From the NCBI RefSeq assembly GCF_001953885.1, contig NZ_MQUS01000008.1, forward strand, positions 99,308 through 163,307: a DNA stretch of 64,000 nt, given 5' to 3'. Under the pieces are notes generated by a model. The model did not search any database. It was not told where the DNA came from and worked only from the letters and a program-made list of their open reading frames with translations. The translations under genes were made by a program, and so were the position numbers. This stretch comes from Streptomyces sp. IMTB 2501. GTDB taxonomy: Bacteria; Actinomycetota; Actinomycetes; Streptomycetales; Streptomycetaceae. Positions 26,549 through 35,326 of the stretch are shown one piece after another; the stretch's first letter is position 1, and each line of letters opens with the position of its first letter.

Positions 26549-27217
26549 TCAGCGGGTGGTTCCGGTGAGGTACGCGGACACCACCACGTTGGCCGTGTAG
26601 CTGCGGCTGGCGCGGTCGAAGGCGCCGCCGCAGGTGATGAGGCGGAGTTCGGCGCGGCCCGGCCGGTGGGGGCCGTAGGCCTGGCGGGCGTCGAAGCCGG
26701 CGCGGGGCAGGACGCGGACGTCGTCGATGGTGAACTCGGCGACCCTGCCGTCCGAGCGGACCACCCGGACCGACTCGCCGGGCCTGAGCGTGCTGAGCTT
26801 GTAGAAGACCGCGGGCCGGGTCACGGTGTCGACGTGCCCGACCAGGAGTGCCGCCCCGCCGGCGCCGGGTTTGGGGCCGGCGCCGTACCAGCCGACCACG
26901 CCCGGCTGGTCGAAGGGCGGCGGGTCCACGGCGCCCTGGGCGTCCAGGCCGCGGCTCACCACCGGTGCCTGCACGCCCAGTTGGGGGATGTCGACGCGCT
27001 GGGGCAGGGCGTCCCCCAGCGGCCGGGCGGCACGGGGCAGCAGGGCGGGGTCTTCGGAGCCGAGGGTGAACACGCCGCCCGTGGCGGGGGTGTCCGCGCC
27101 CCGCGGTACGTCGGTCAGCGCGCGCCCCCACAGCCACAGCCCGAGCAGCAGCAGCGCCCAGGCCAGGCCGGTGATCAGCCGCCCGGTGCCGGTGGTGCGC
27201 TCGCGCTCGTCGGACAT
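26549..27217 (-). CDS. Class F sortase
   Basis: A 222-residue membrane-anchored transpeptidase. It has one N-terminal membrane helix (about 14-32), a catalytic His in LLVGHVDTV, the Cys of the TLxTC-type motif as LITCGG near residue 196, and a following Arg (DRASRSY). Class F sortases occur in actinobacteria and join surface proteins to the wall or to each other; targets are mostly unknown. Its stop lies 99 bp before the cslZ start on the same strand, and it follows a small secreted protein by 9 bp. Confidence 0.85.
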   Translation of the reverse strand: MSDERERTTGTGRLITGLAWALLLLGLWLWGRALTDVPRGADTPATGGVFTLGSEDPALLPRAARPLGDALPQRVDIPQLGVQAPVVSRGLDAQGAVDPPPFDQPGVVGWYGAGPKPGAGGAALLVGHVDTVTRPAVFYKLSTLRPGESVRVVRSDGRVAEFTIDDVRVLPRAGFDARQAYGPHRPGRAELRLITCGGAFDRASRSYTANVVVSAYLTGTTR

Positions 27218-27226
27218 GGGCCGCCT

Positions 27227-27814
27227 TCAGCGCGGATCGCGGCTCCGACGGGCGCGGAGCCCGACGGCGACCGCCGCGATCCCGGCGAGGGCCAGGCCGG
27301 TCACCGCCTGGACGGTGTCGGGCCCGGACTCGGTGGTGGCCACGGTGGCGAAGTGCGCGGTGCCCCCGCCTCCGGCGCGGACGGGGGCGACGGGCGAGGC
27401 GCCGTCGACGGGCTCACGGCCGGGCTCCTCGCTCTGCCCGTTCCCCCGCTCGCTCCCCGTGCCCCGATCGGTCCCGGTCCCCCGGCCGCCCACCGTGATC
27501 CTCCCGCTGATCACGTAGTCGGCGCAGGTGACCTTGACGTCGTACGCGCCCGGCTTGAGGGAGGAGCGGACGCGGGTCTCGCCGGACAGGGAGCCCTGGC
27601 CGCCGGTGAGCCGGGCGTCGGAGACGAAGGCGGGTGAGACGGCGGTGCCCTCGCGCCCGGAGCAGCCACGCACCCGCAGGCCCACGTCGGCGCCGGGCGC
27701 GGGGGAGGCAGGGGTCACGGAGACCGAGCCGGCGTCGGCCGCGTGGGCCGGCGCCGGGGCGAGGACGGCGGCGGCCAGGATTCCTGTACAGAGAGTGAGA
27801 CGAACTGAGCCCAT
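27227..27814 (-). CDS. Secreted, C-terminally anchored protein beside sortase
   Basis: A 195-residue protein with a signal peptide (cleavage near AHAADA), a beta-rich domain (about 27-105) with two cysteines, a Gly/Thr/Pro-rich spacer and a C-terminal membrane helix followed by Arg residues. No clear LPxTG or LAxTG motif precedes the helix. It is directly upstream of the class F sortase in one operon and is the obvious candidate partner or substrate. No known family was recognised. Confidence 0.65.
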   Translation of the reverse strand: MGSVRLTLCTGILAAAVLAPAPAHAADAGSVSVTPASPAPGADVGLRVRGCSGREGTAVSPAFVSDARLTGGQGSLSGETRVRSSLKPGAYDVKVTCADYVISGRITVGGRGTGTDRGTGSERGNGQSEEPGREPVDGASPVAPVRAGGGGTAHFATVATTESGPDTVQAVTGLALAGIAAVAVGLRARRSRDPR

Positions 27815-27920
27815 CGTGAACCTCCAGATATCAGGAGGCTCCCCCGGCCCGGGCGCCCCCGCATCCTCGGAGGGCGCCCGATTGCTCCAAATGGGTGGAC
27901 CGGGGTTTGAAATCCGCAGG

Positions 27921-28700
27921 TCAGACGAGGTCGACCAGGTCGGCGATGGAGTCGACGACCTGAGAGGGGCGGAAGGGGTAGCGGTCGACGTCGTCGGGCT
28001 GGGTGACGCCGCTGAGCACCAGGAAGGTGCGCATTCCCGCCTCCAGGCCCGCGAGGACGTCGGTGTCCATGCGGTCGCCGATCATCGCGGAGGTCTCGGA
28101 GTGGGCGCCGATCGCGTTCAGGCCGGCCCGCATCATCAGCGGGTTGGGCTTGCCGACGAAGTACGGCTTCTTGCCGGTCGCGGCGGTGATCAGGGCGGCG
28201 ACCGAGCCGGTGGCGGGCAGGTCGCCCTCGGTGGAGGGGCCGACGTTGTCGGGGTTGGTGGCGATGAACCGGGCGCCGTCGTTGATCAGCCGTACGGCCT
28301 TGGTCAGGGCCTCGAAGGAGTAGGTGCGGGTCTCGCCGAGGATCACGAAGTCGGGGTCGTGGTCGGTGAGGATGTAGCCGATGTCGTGCAGTGCCGTGGT
28401 CAGTCCGGCCTCGCCGATGACGTAGGCGCTGCCGCCGGGCCGCTGGTCGCTCAGGAACTGGGCGGTGGCGAGCGCCGAGGTCCAGATGTTCTCCACCGGC
28501 ACCTCCAGGCCCATGCGGTTCAGCCGGGCGTGCAGATCGCGGGCGGTGTAGATGGAGTTGTTGGTGAGCACAAGGAAGGGCCGCCCGGACTCACGCAGCT
28601 TCTTCACGAAGGCGTCGGCGCCGGGGATCGGCACCCCCTCGTGGATCAGGACGCCGTCCATGTCGGTGAGCCATGACTCGATGGGCTTGCGGTCTGCCAT
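27921..28700 (-). CDS. HAD-IIA (NagD-like) sugar phosphatase
   Basis: A 259-residue cytosolic HAD phosphatase of subfamily IIA, with the nucleophile motif LTDMDGVLI, VLTNNS, KPNPLMM and the acidic motif MIGDRMDTD. NagD-type enzymes dephosphorylate nucleotides and sugar phosphates. The ATG at 28700 begins MADRKPIESWLTDMDG; upstream residues are not conserved in character. It stands alone in the same direction as its neighbours. Confidence 0.85.
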   Translation of the reverse strand: MADRKPIESWLTDMDGVLIHEGVPIPGADAFVKKLRESGRPFLVLTNNSIYTARDLHARLNRMGLEVPVENIWTSALATAQFLSDQRPGGSAYVIGEAGLTTALHDIGYILTDHDPDFVILGETRTYSFEALTKAVRLINDGARFIATNPDNVGPSTEGDLPATGSVAALITAATGKKPYFVGKPNPLMMRAGLNAIGAHSETSAMIGDRMDTDVLAGLEAGMRTFLVLSGVTQPDDVDRYPFRPSQVVDSIADLVDLV

Positions 28701-28825
28701 GTTGTGCGTCTCCTGGCATGCGTACGGATCAAGAAACGGGGGCGCCGGAACCACGGCGTACCGACGCCCCCAGCCTAGCCATCAGTGGCCTGATCCTGAC
28801 CCCGGTCTGCTGCCGGTTGTCCAGG

Positions 28826-29881
28826 TCAGCTGCCGGTCGCCGACTTCCAGTCCTCGACGTAGGACGTGAGGTTCTTGTTGATGTCGTTCCAGTCGGGCTC
28901 GAAGAAGTCGACGCCGTCCATCAGCTTGGTCAGGGCGATGGCGTTGGCGTCGGTGGCCTTGACGTCCTGGCGGGCCGCGAAGCCGCCGCCGATCTCGCTG
29001 ACCTCCTGCTGCTGCTTCTGCGCGAGCATGAAGTCGAGCAGCTTCTTGCCGTTCTCGCTGTGCGGGGCCTTGGTGACCAGGCCGGCCGCGTAGGGCAGGG
29101 CGAAGGTGGTGCGCTTGCCGTTCCTGTCGGCCGGGAACCAGATGCCGAGGCCCGGCATGGTCTTGGACTGGGCGTAGTTCATCTGCACATCGCCGTTGGC
29201 GACGAGCAGTTCGCCCTTGTCGACCTTGGGCGCGAGCTTGCCGGTGGAGGCGGACGGGCCGACGTTGTTGGCCTGCAGCTTCTTCAGGTAGGCGAGGGCC
29301 TGGTCCTTGCCGCCGAAGTCGTGCACCGCCTTGATCAGGACGGCGGTGCCGTCACCGGCGACACCCGGGGTGGAGTACTGCAGCTTGTCCTTGTACTTGG
29401 CATCCAGCAGCTCGTCCCAGGTCTTGGGGGCCTGCGTCAGCTCCTTCTTGTTGTAGACGAAGCCGAAGTAGTTGTTGACGACCGAGGTCCAGGTGCCGTC
29501 CGTGGCCTTGTCGGCGCCGCTGACCTGGCCTGCGTCCTTGGGCTCGTACTTCTCCAGCAGGCCCTTGTCGCCGGCCTGCTGGATGAAGGGCGGGAGGGTG
29601 ACCAGCACATCGGCCTGCGGGTTGCTCTTCTCACGGACGGCGCGCTGCACGATCTCGCCGGAGCCGCCCTCGACGTACTTGACCTTGATGCCGGTCTGCT
29701 TGGTGAAGTCCGCGAAGACCTTGTCGTACCAGCCGTCGCCGTTCTCGCCCTTGAGGCCGTCGGCGCTGTAGACGGTGACTTCCTTGGCGCCGGAGGCGGA
29801 GGAGGAGCCGCCGCAGGCGGACAGCGCGGGGGTGGCGAGGAGAGCGAGGGCTATGGCGAGCGTGCTGCGGGTTCTGGGCAT
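28826..29881 (-). CDS. Phosphonate-type ABC transporter substrate-binding lipoprotein
   Basis: A 351-residue periplasmic-type binding protein of the Fe3+/thiamine/2-aminoethylphosphonate group, with lipobox LSACGG and core VTVYSADGLKG...WYDKVFADF. The rest of the operon (two Fbp-like permeases, ATPase, phosphonatase-like hydrolase, FAD oxidoreductase, HutC regulator) identifies it as the 2-aminoethylphosphonate (PhnS-like) binding subunit. It is the last gene of the operon, 53 bp after the second permease. Confidence 0.75.
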   Translation of the reverse strand: MPRTRSTLAIALALLATPALSACGGSSSASGAKEVTVYSADGLKGENGDGWYDKVFADFTKQTGIKVKYVEGGSGEIVQRAVREKSNPQADVLVTLPPFIQQAGDKGLLEKYEPKDAGQVSGADKATDGTWTSVVNNYFGFVYNKKELTQAPKTWDELLDAKYKDKLQYSTPGVAGDGTAVLIKAVHDFGGKDQALAYLKKLQANNVGPSASTGKLAPKVDKGELLVANGDVQMNYAQSKTMPGLGIWFPADRNGKRTTFALPYAAGLVTKAPHSENGKKLLDFMLAQKQQQEVSEIGGGFAARQDVKATDANAIALTKLMDGVDFFEPDWNDINKNLTSYVEDWKSATGS

Positions 29882-29934
29882 GGCGAGGCCAACTCCTGGC
29901 GAAGTAGGGAGTGTTCGGGGAGGTGGGGGGTGGG

Positions 29935-30732
29935 TCAGCGGTACGACGCCCGGGTGCGGACCCGGGAGACGGCGAACAGGACGAGCAGGGTCGCGGCCAT
30001 CAGCACCACGGCTACGGCGGAGCCGGCGAACAGGGCGCCGCGGTCGGTGGCCGCGTAGATCAGGACGGGCAGCGGGGTCCAGTCGGGCGGATAGAGCATC
30101 ATCGTGGCGCTCAGCTCGCCCATGGACAGGGCGAAGCAGAGGCCGGCGGCGGCGGTGAGCGAGGGAAGCAGCAACGGCAGCCGTACCCGCCACAGCACAT
30201 AGGACGGCCGGGCGCCGAGGGAGGCGGCGGCCTGTTCGTAGGCCGGGTCGAGGCGGGTGATCGCCGCCGACACGGACTGGTGGGCGAAGGCCGTGACCAG
30301 CACGGTGTGCGCGAGGATCACGATCCACCGGGTGCCGTTCAGCAGCATCGGCGGCTTGGAGAACGCCACCAGGACGGACAGTCCGACCACGACCGAGGGG
30401 ACGGCGACCGGGAGCACGAACAGTGCGTCCATGACCCTGCGGTACCGCTTCCGCAGCGCCGCTCCGGCGAGCGCGGCCCAGGTGCCGACGGCCAGCGCGA
30501 GCAGGCTGGCCGCGGTGGCCGTGAGCAGGCTGGTGATGAGCGCCTGCAGGGCCTCGCCGCGGGTGGCGGCACGGTAGTTGGCCGTGGTCAGGTCCGAGGG
30601 CAGGACGCCGGACCAGTGGGTGGCGAAGGAGGCGCCGAGGACGACGAGGAGAGGAAGGGCGAACAGGGGCAGGAAGAGCAGCAGGAACACCGCCCACACC
30701 GCCCACCTGGCCACCCGGCTATGCACCAGCAC
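29935..30732 (-). CDS. 2-aminoethylphosphonate-type ABC permease (second subunit)
   Basis: A 265-residue permease with about six hydrophobic helices and the coupling loop EQAAASLGARPSYVLWRVRLPLL. It corresponds to PhnV in the Salmonella-type phnSTUV naming. It overlaps the preceding permease by 14 bp. Confidence 0.75.
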   Translation of the reverse strand: MLVHSRVARWAVWAVFLLLFLPLFALPLLVVLGASFATHWSGVLPSDLTTANYRAATRGEALQALITSLLTATAASLLALAVGTWAALAGAALRKRYRRVMDALFVLPVAVPSVVVGLSVLVAFSKPPMLLNGTRWIVILAHTVLVTAFAHQSVSAAITRLDPAYEQAAASLGARPSYVLWRVRLPLLLPSLTAAAGLCFALSMGELSATMMLYPPDWTPLPVLIYAATDRGALFAGSAVAVVLMAATLLVLFAVSRVRTRASYR

Positions 30733-31501
30733 GACGGCTCACCACCCGGTAGAGGCCGTACAGCCCCACGGAGATCAGGACGTTGACGACGGCGACCACA
30801 CACGCGCCCGGATAGTCGGACTCCAGGATCGCCTTGCTGTAGACGAGCATCGGGAGGGTCGTGACTCCTTTCGCGCCGGTGAAGAGCACGATCCCGAACT
30901 CGTTGAGACAGAGGACCAGGACGAGACTTCCGCCGGCCGCGAGCGAGGGCAGCGCCTCGGGCAGGATCACCTGCCGCACGATCCGCGGCGCCCGCGCCCC
31001 GAGCGAACTGGCCGCCTCCAGCTGCGCGGTGTCCAGCTGCGAGAACGCGGCGAGCAGCGGCCGCATCACGAACGGCGTGAAGTAGGTGACCTCCGCCAGC
31101 AGCACGCCCCAGGGCGTGGTGAGGAACTGGAAGGACCCGATGACGCCTGTGGTGCCGTAGATGAACAGCAGCGCCAGCGTGATGAGGAAGGACGGGAAGG
31201 ACAGGTACACGTCGATGAACCGCGCCACCGCCTTCGCCCCGGGGAACGGCACGAACGAGATCACCAGTGAGAGCAGGAAGCCCAGTACCAGGCAACCGGC
31301 GGTGGAGGCCAGGGCCAGCCAGATGGTGGTCCACAGCGCGTTGCGGAAGCCTTCGGAGCCGAAGACGTCGGCGTACGGCTGCAGGGAGGTGCCGCCGGAG
31401 TCCGGCTGGAAGGACTGCTGGACGACGAGGGCGAGGGGGTAGAGGAAGAAGAGGGCGAGGAGGGCCACCGGGGGCAGGGCCCACAACAGGCGCCTATTCA
31501 T
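30719..31501 (-). CDS. 2-aminoethylphosphonate-type ABC permease (first subunit)
   Basis: A 260-residue permease with the coupling loop EAASSLGARAPRIVRQVILPEAL and about six membrane helices; PhnU-like. The ATG at 31501 lies inside the end of the ATPase gene (8 bp overlap), indicating coupled translation. Confidence 0.75.
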   Translation of the reverse strand: MNRRLLWALPPVALLALFFLYPLALVVQQSFQPDSGGTSLQPYADVFGSEGFRNALWTTIWLALASTAGCLVLGFLLSLVISFVPFPGAKAVARFIDVYLSFPSFLITLALLFIYGTTGVIGSFQFLTTPWGVLLAEVTYFTPFVMRPLLAAFSQLDTAQLEAASSLGARAPRIVRQVILPEALPSLAAGGSLVLVLCLNEFGIVLFTGAKGVTTLPMLVYSKAILESDYPGACVVAVVNVLISVGLYGLYRVVSRRAGA

Positions 31502-32540
31502 GGGTGACTCCGGCGGGCAGCAGCACCGCGTCCTCGGAGGCGAAGTGCAGCATCACCGGGTCTCCGTACGCCGGCGGATCCTTGAGTTCACGCAGGTCCG
31601 CCATGACCGTGTGCCCGTCGACCTCCACGTACAGCCGGTGCGTGGCTCCCCGCCACTGGATCTCCCTTACGACACCGGCGAGTTGGTTGGGACCCTGCCC
31701 CAGCGCGACCAGATGCGGCCGTACGCACAGCGTGGCCCGTGCCCCGGCGAGCGCCCCCTCGGTGTCGACCTTCAGCTCGGTGCCCGCGAAGGAGACGCCC
31801 CCGGATCCCACGGTCACCGGCAGCAGATTCGCGCCGCCCACGAAGGAGGCGGTGAACTCGTCGGCCGGGGAACGGTACAGCTCCCTCGGCGTGCCGCAGG
31901 CCTGGAGCCTCGCCTTGTCCATCACCGTGATCCGGTCGGCCAGGGTCAGCGCCTCGACCTGGTCGTGGGTGACGTACAGCATCGACACGTCCGGCAACTC
32001 GCGGTGCAACCGGGCGAGTTCGGCGAGCATCCCGGACCGCAGCTGGGCGTCCAGCGCGGACAGCGGCTCGTCGAGGAGCAGCACGTCGGGCCGGATGGCG
32101 AGCGCGCGGGCGATGGCGACGCGCTGCTGCTGTCCGCCGGACAGCTCGCGTGGGTGGCGGCGGGCGTAGGCGGCCATGCCGGTCATCTCCAGCGCCTCGG
32201 CGACCCGCTGCCGCATCTCGCCCTTGGCCGCCTTGCGGGCCTTGAGCCCGAAGGCCACGTTCTCGTCGACCCGCATGTGCGGGAAGAGCGCGTAGCTCTG
32301 CACGACCATGCCGACGCCCCGCCGGTACGGCGGCAGGTCCGTCACGTCCCGGCCACCGAGAAGCACCCGCCCGGACTCGGGCCGGACGAACCCGGCGACC
32401 GCCCGCAGCGCGGTGGTCTTGCCGGATCCGGACGGCCCGAGCAGCGCCATGACCTCTCCCGGCCCGACGGTCAGGTCGAGCGATTCGAGGACGACGTTGC
32501 CGTCGTAGGCGACGGTGACGGAGTCGAAGCGGATGCCCAT
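31494..32540 (-). CDS. 2-aminoethylphosphonate-type ABC transporter ATPase
   Basis: A 348-residue ATP-binding subunit with Walker A GPSGSGKT, signature LSGGQQQR, Walker B LLLDEPLSALDAQ and a C-terminal TOBE domain, as in the MalK/PotA/FbpC group (PhnT-like). The ATG at 32540 is only 1 bp from the stop of the phosphonatase-like gene. Confidence 0.8.
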   Translation of the reverse strand: MGIRFDSVTVAYDGNVVLESLDLTVGPGEVMALLGPSGSGKTTALRAVAGFVRPESGRVLLGGRDVTDLPPYRRGVGMVVQSYALFPHMRVDENVAFGLKARKAAKGEMRQRVAEALEMTGMAAYARRHPRELSGGQQQRVAIARALAIRPDVLLLDEPLSALDAQLRSGMLAELARLHRELPDVSMLYVTHDQVEALTLADRITVMDKARLQACGTPRELYRSPADEFTASFVGGANLLPVTVGSGGVSFAGTELKVDTEGALAGARATLCVRPHLVALGQGPNQLAGVVREIQWRGATHRLYVEVDGHTVMADLRELKDPPAYGDPVMLHFASEDAVLLPAGVTHE

Positions 32541-32541
32541 C

Positions 32542-33237
32542 TCAGCGCGCTCCCGAGAGCAGGGCGGGCAGGCCTGCGACGGAGTCGAGGACGTGCGTGG
32601 CACCGGCGGCGCGGAACGCCTCGTCGCCGTGGGCGCCGGTGCGCACCCCGGCGACCAGCCCGGCCCCGGCGCGTACGCCGCTGAGGACGTCGTAGGAGGT
32701 GTCCCCGACGACCGCGATCTGGCGTACGTCCTCGGCGGCCTTGGTGCGGACGAAGGCCTCCAGGACCATGTCCGGGTACGGCCGTCCACGCCCGCCGGCG
32801 TCGGCCGGGCACAGGGTGAGCGAGACGGGGAACGAGGAGTCCCGCCAGCCGAGGGCGTCGAGGATGGCGTCCTGGGTGACGCGGGCGAAGCCGGTGGTCA
32901 GGACGACGGTACGGCCGCCGGCGGCGAGTTCCTCGACGGCCTCGCGGGCGCCGGGTACGGGCGTGATCAGGCCCGCGTCGACCAGGTCGCCGTACGCCTT
33001 CTCGAAGGCGGTGTTGGCGCGCCGGGCGCGGTCCTCGTCGCCGAACAGGTGCCGGAAGACGGAGATCTTGGACTCGCCCATGGTGGCGCGGACGTGGGCG
33101 AGGTGCTGGGTGTGCTCGGCCGAGCCGGGTGCGACGCCGAGTTCGGTGGCGGCCGCCTCGAAGGCGCGCTCGACCAGTCCGCCGTCGGCGACGGTCGTGC
33201 CGGCCATGTCGAGGACGACGAGACGGATGTCGGTCAT
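32542..33237 (-). CDS. Phosphonatase-like HAD hydrolase
   Basis: A 231-residue HAD-superfamily protein with nucleophile motif VLDMAGTTV, VLTTGFARVT, and acidic motif VVGDTSYDVLSG. This matches the phosphonatase-like (PhnX-related, TIGR03351-type) hydrolases, which split phosphonoacetaldehyde into acetaldehyde and phosphate. It lies between the FAD oxidoreductase and the ATPase in one operon. A GTG at 33255 overlapping the oxidoreductase stop (GTGA) is an alternative start that would add six residues. Confidence 0.75.
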   Translation of the reverse strand: MTDIRLVVLDMAGTTVADGGLVERAFEAAATELGVAPGSAEHTQHLAHVRATMGESKISVFRHLFGDEDRARRANTAFEKAYGDLVDAGLITPVPGAREAVEELAAGGRTVVLTTGFARVTQDAILDALGWRDSSFPVSLTLCPADAGGRGRPYPDMVLEAFVRTKAAEDVRQIAVVGDTSYDVLSGVRAGAGLVAGVRTGAHGDEAFRAAGATHVLDSVAGLPALLSGAR

Positions 33238-33251
33238 GGTGGTCAACGTGC

Positions 33252-34376
33252 TCACCAGCCCAGTTCGTTCGCGGTGGTCTCGGCTATCGCGGGGGCGCAG
33301 GTCATGCCGCGCCCGCCGGGCCCGGTCACCAGCCACACCCCGTCGCGCACCTGCCGGCGGTGCACCACGCGGCCGGGTTCGGTGCACTGTGCGTACACGC
33401 CCGCCCAGCGGCGGCGGATGCGCGGCAGCGGCCGGCCGAGCAGGGACTCGACGACGCCGACCAGGTGCTCGTACGGCTCCTCGACGGTGTCGAAGGCGAA
33501 GGGGTGCTCGTACTCGTGGGTGTCGCCGATGGTCAGGCCGCCGTCGGCGCGCTGCACCATGAGCAGCTGCATCTTGTGCGTGGCGGCGGTCTCCGGCTGC
33601 GGCTGTTCGGTGTTGAGCCGGTCGAGGGCCGGGGAGGCGTACGCCGGGTAGTAGCGGAAGCTGTCGGCGTCCGCGACCGAGGTGGTGAGCGGCTCGCCCA
33701 GCGGGTCGGTCTGCATCATCTGCAGGCGGACCCGGCGCACGGGCAGCTCGGGCCCGGCGAGCTCGCGGACCAGTCCGCCGAGCCAGGCGCCGGTGCACAG
33801 GACGACCGTGTCGGCCTGGTGGACGTCCCCGTGGTCGTCCCGGACGGTTCCGGCGCCGACCACCTCGCGGACCTCACGGCCCGGCAGGAACGTGTAGTTC
33901 GGGGACTTCGACAGCTCGGCGCGCAGGGCGAGTTGGGCGGTGCGCGGCTCGACGGCCGCGTCCCGCTCGCAGTGCAGGGCGGCGGTGAAGTCGCCCCGCA
34001 GGGCCGGGTTGAGGGCACGGGCCTCAACCGGGGTGAGGAGCTTGTAGCCGCGGGCGGCGGCGTCCGGCCGGGCCACGGCGGCCTCGGCGACGGCCAGTTC
34101 CAGGGCGCCGCGGACGGGGGTCAGGGACCCGTTCGCCCTGAAGCCCAGCGCCGGCACACGCGCGCCGACGCCCTCCCACAGCTCGCGCGCCCGCAGTGCG
34201 GTCTCCAGCTCTTCTCCACCCGCGCGGCCACTGACCCAGATCTGCCCGAAGTTGCGCAGCGAGGCGCCGCGCGCCTCGGCCTCACGCTCGATCTGGACGA
34301 CCTGGTGGCCACGTTCCACTGCGTGCCAGGCGTGCATGGTGCCCACCACGCCTGCTCCGACGACTGTCACTTTCAC
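33252..34376 (-). CDS. FAD-dependent oxidoreductase, phosphonate-linked (TIGR03364-type)
   Basis: A 374-residue amine-oxidase/glycine-oxidase-like flavoenzyme. It starts with the FAD-binding VTVVGAGVVGTMHAWHAVER and ends with WLVTGPGGRGMTCAPAIAE. This family is regularly found with phosphonatase-like hydrolases; the likely reaction is oxidative deamination of an aminoalkylphosphonate to phosphonoacetaldehyde. The GTG at 34376 is chosen because AGGAGCG precedes it and the Rossmann strand begins at once. It is the first gene of the phosphonate operon. Confidence 0.75.
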   Translation of the reverse strand: MKVTVVGAGVVGTMHAWHAVERGHQVVQIEREAEARGASLRNFGQIWVSGRAGGEELETALRARELWEGVGARVPALGFRANGSLTPVRGALELAVAEAAVARPDAAARGYKLLTPVEARALNPALRGDFTAALHCERDAAVEPRTAQLALRAELSKSPNYTFLPGREVREVVGAGTVRDDHGDVHQADTVVLCTGAWLGGLVRELAGPELPVRRVRLQMMQTDPLGEPLTTSVADADSFRYYPAYASPALDRLNTEQPQPETAATHKMQLLMVQRADGGLTIGDTHEYEHPFAFDTVEEPYEHLVGVVESLLGRPLPRIRRRWAGVYAQCTEPGRVVHRRQVRDGVWLVTGPGGRGMTCAPAIAETTANELGW

Positions 34377-34452
34377 GACGTCAACGCTCCTCGTGATCGG
34401 GGAACCGGAAGGGTCCGGCTGACAACGAGAGCGTGAACGACCCATCACGTTT

Positions 34453-34463
34453 GGGCTAGACCC
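34453..34463. promoter_or_regulatory. Candidate HutC-type operator
   Basis: GGGCTAGACCC is a near-palindrome (GGG-N-CTAG-N-CCC) resembling the GGTCTAGACC core bound by HutC-subfamily GntR proteins. It sits 77-87 bp upstream of the phosphonate operon start. Confidence 0.35.
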
Positions 34464-34472
34464 GTTATCTTT

Positions 34473-34487
34473 TCGTGACACTCACGA
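34473..34487. promoter_or_regulatory. Perfect inverted repeat upstream of phosphonate operon
   Basis: TCGTGA-CAC-TCACGA is a perfect 6-3-6 inverted repeat lying 97-111 bp upstream of the oxidoreductase start and downstream of the GntR gene. A GATAAC possible -10 (reverse strand) lies just downstream of it. Confidence 0.4.
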
Positions 34488-34531
34488 TGGCATACGGAAG
34501 GTTGTTTTTCAGCCGCGCAGATGGGTGGCGG

Positions 34532-35287
34532 TCAGCCCTTGAGATGGGCCGTGAAGGAGAACCGGTCGCCGCGGTACAGGGTGCGTACGCGCTCCAGCGG
34601 CCGCCCGTCGGTGTCCCGGGACACCCGGTGGATCAGCAGCATCGGCAGGGCCGGCGGGGTGCCGATGAGCAGGGCCTCCCGGGGCGTGGCCAGCACGGTC
34701 TCGATGCGCTCGTCGGCGTCGCCGAAGTGGATGCCCTGGGCCTTCAGATAGGCGTAGAAGGAGGAGTCCGGATCGAAGTCGCCCCGCAGACCCGGCACCC
34801 GCTCGACGGAGACGTAGGTGCTCTCCAGGCCGACCCGCTCGTCGTCGGCGAGCAGCACCCGCTCCAGATGCCAGACGGGTTCGCCCCGGGTGAGCCCGGT
34901 CTCGGCCGCGAGCGCCTCCGGGCAGGGGAAGCGGTCGAGGGTGACGAGCGTGCGACCGGGCGTACGGCCCTGCCGTCGCACACCCTCGGTGTAGCTGGCG
35001 AGGGACAGCGGCTGGGCCAGCTTGGGCCCGGCGACGACGGTACCTCGTCCCTTGCGCCTCAGCCGCCCCTCCAGCACCAGTTCGCGTACGGCCTGCCGCA
35101 CGGTCTCGCGGGCGACGTCGTACCGCTCGGCGAGATCCCGCTCGGTGGGGATGACGCTGTCCTCCCCCAGTTCGTCCAGCAGCGCGGCGATCCGTGCCTT
35201 CACCGCGTAGTACTTGGGGATACGCCCGTGCTCGGGAATGCCGGAGCGGACGGGGGCGCCGGGGGCCTGGTCGTTCGGGTAGTCCAC
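34532..35287 (-). CDS. GntR/HutC-family regulator with UTRA domain
   Basis: A 251-residue regulator with an N-terminal winged helix (SVIPTERDLAERYDVARETVRQAV, about residues 44-67) and a UTRA effector domain (VWHLERVLLADDERVGLEST). It starts at a GTG. It lies just upstream of, and in the same direction as, the phosphonate uptake operon, and is very likely its PhnR/PhnF-like repressor, responding to a phosphonate or a derivative. Confidence 0.8.
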   Translation of the reverse strand: MDYPNDQAPGAPVRSGIPEHGRIPKYYAVKARIAALLDELGEDSVIPTERDLAERYDVARETVRQAVRELVLEGRLRRKGRGTVVAGPKLAQPLSLASYTEGVRRQGRTPGRTLVTLDRFPCPEALAAETGLTRGEPVWHLERVLLADDERVGLESTYVSVERVPGLRGDFDPDSSFYAYLKAQGIHFGDADERIETVLATPREALLIGTPPALPMLLIHRVSRDTDGRPLERVRTLYRGDRFSFTAHLKG

Positions 35288-35326
35288 GCAGGGATCGTCG
35301 CAGACGGAGCGGGTGTCGCCGGTACG

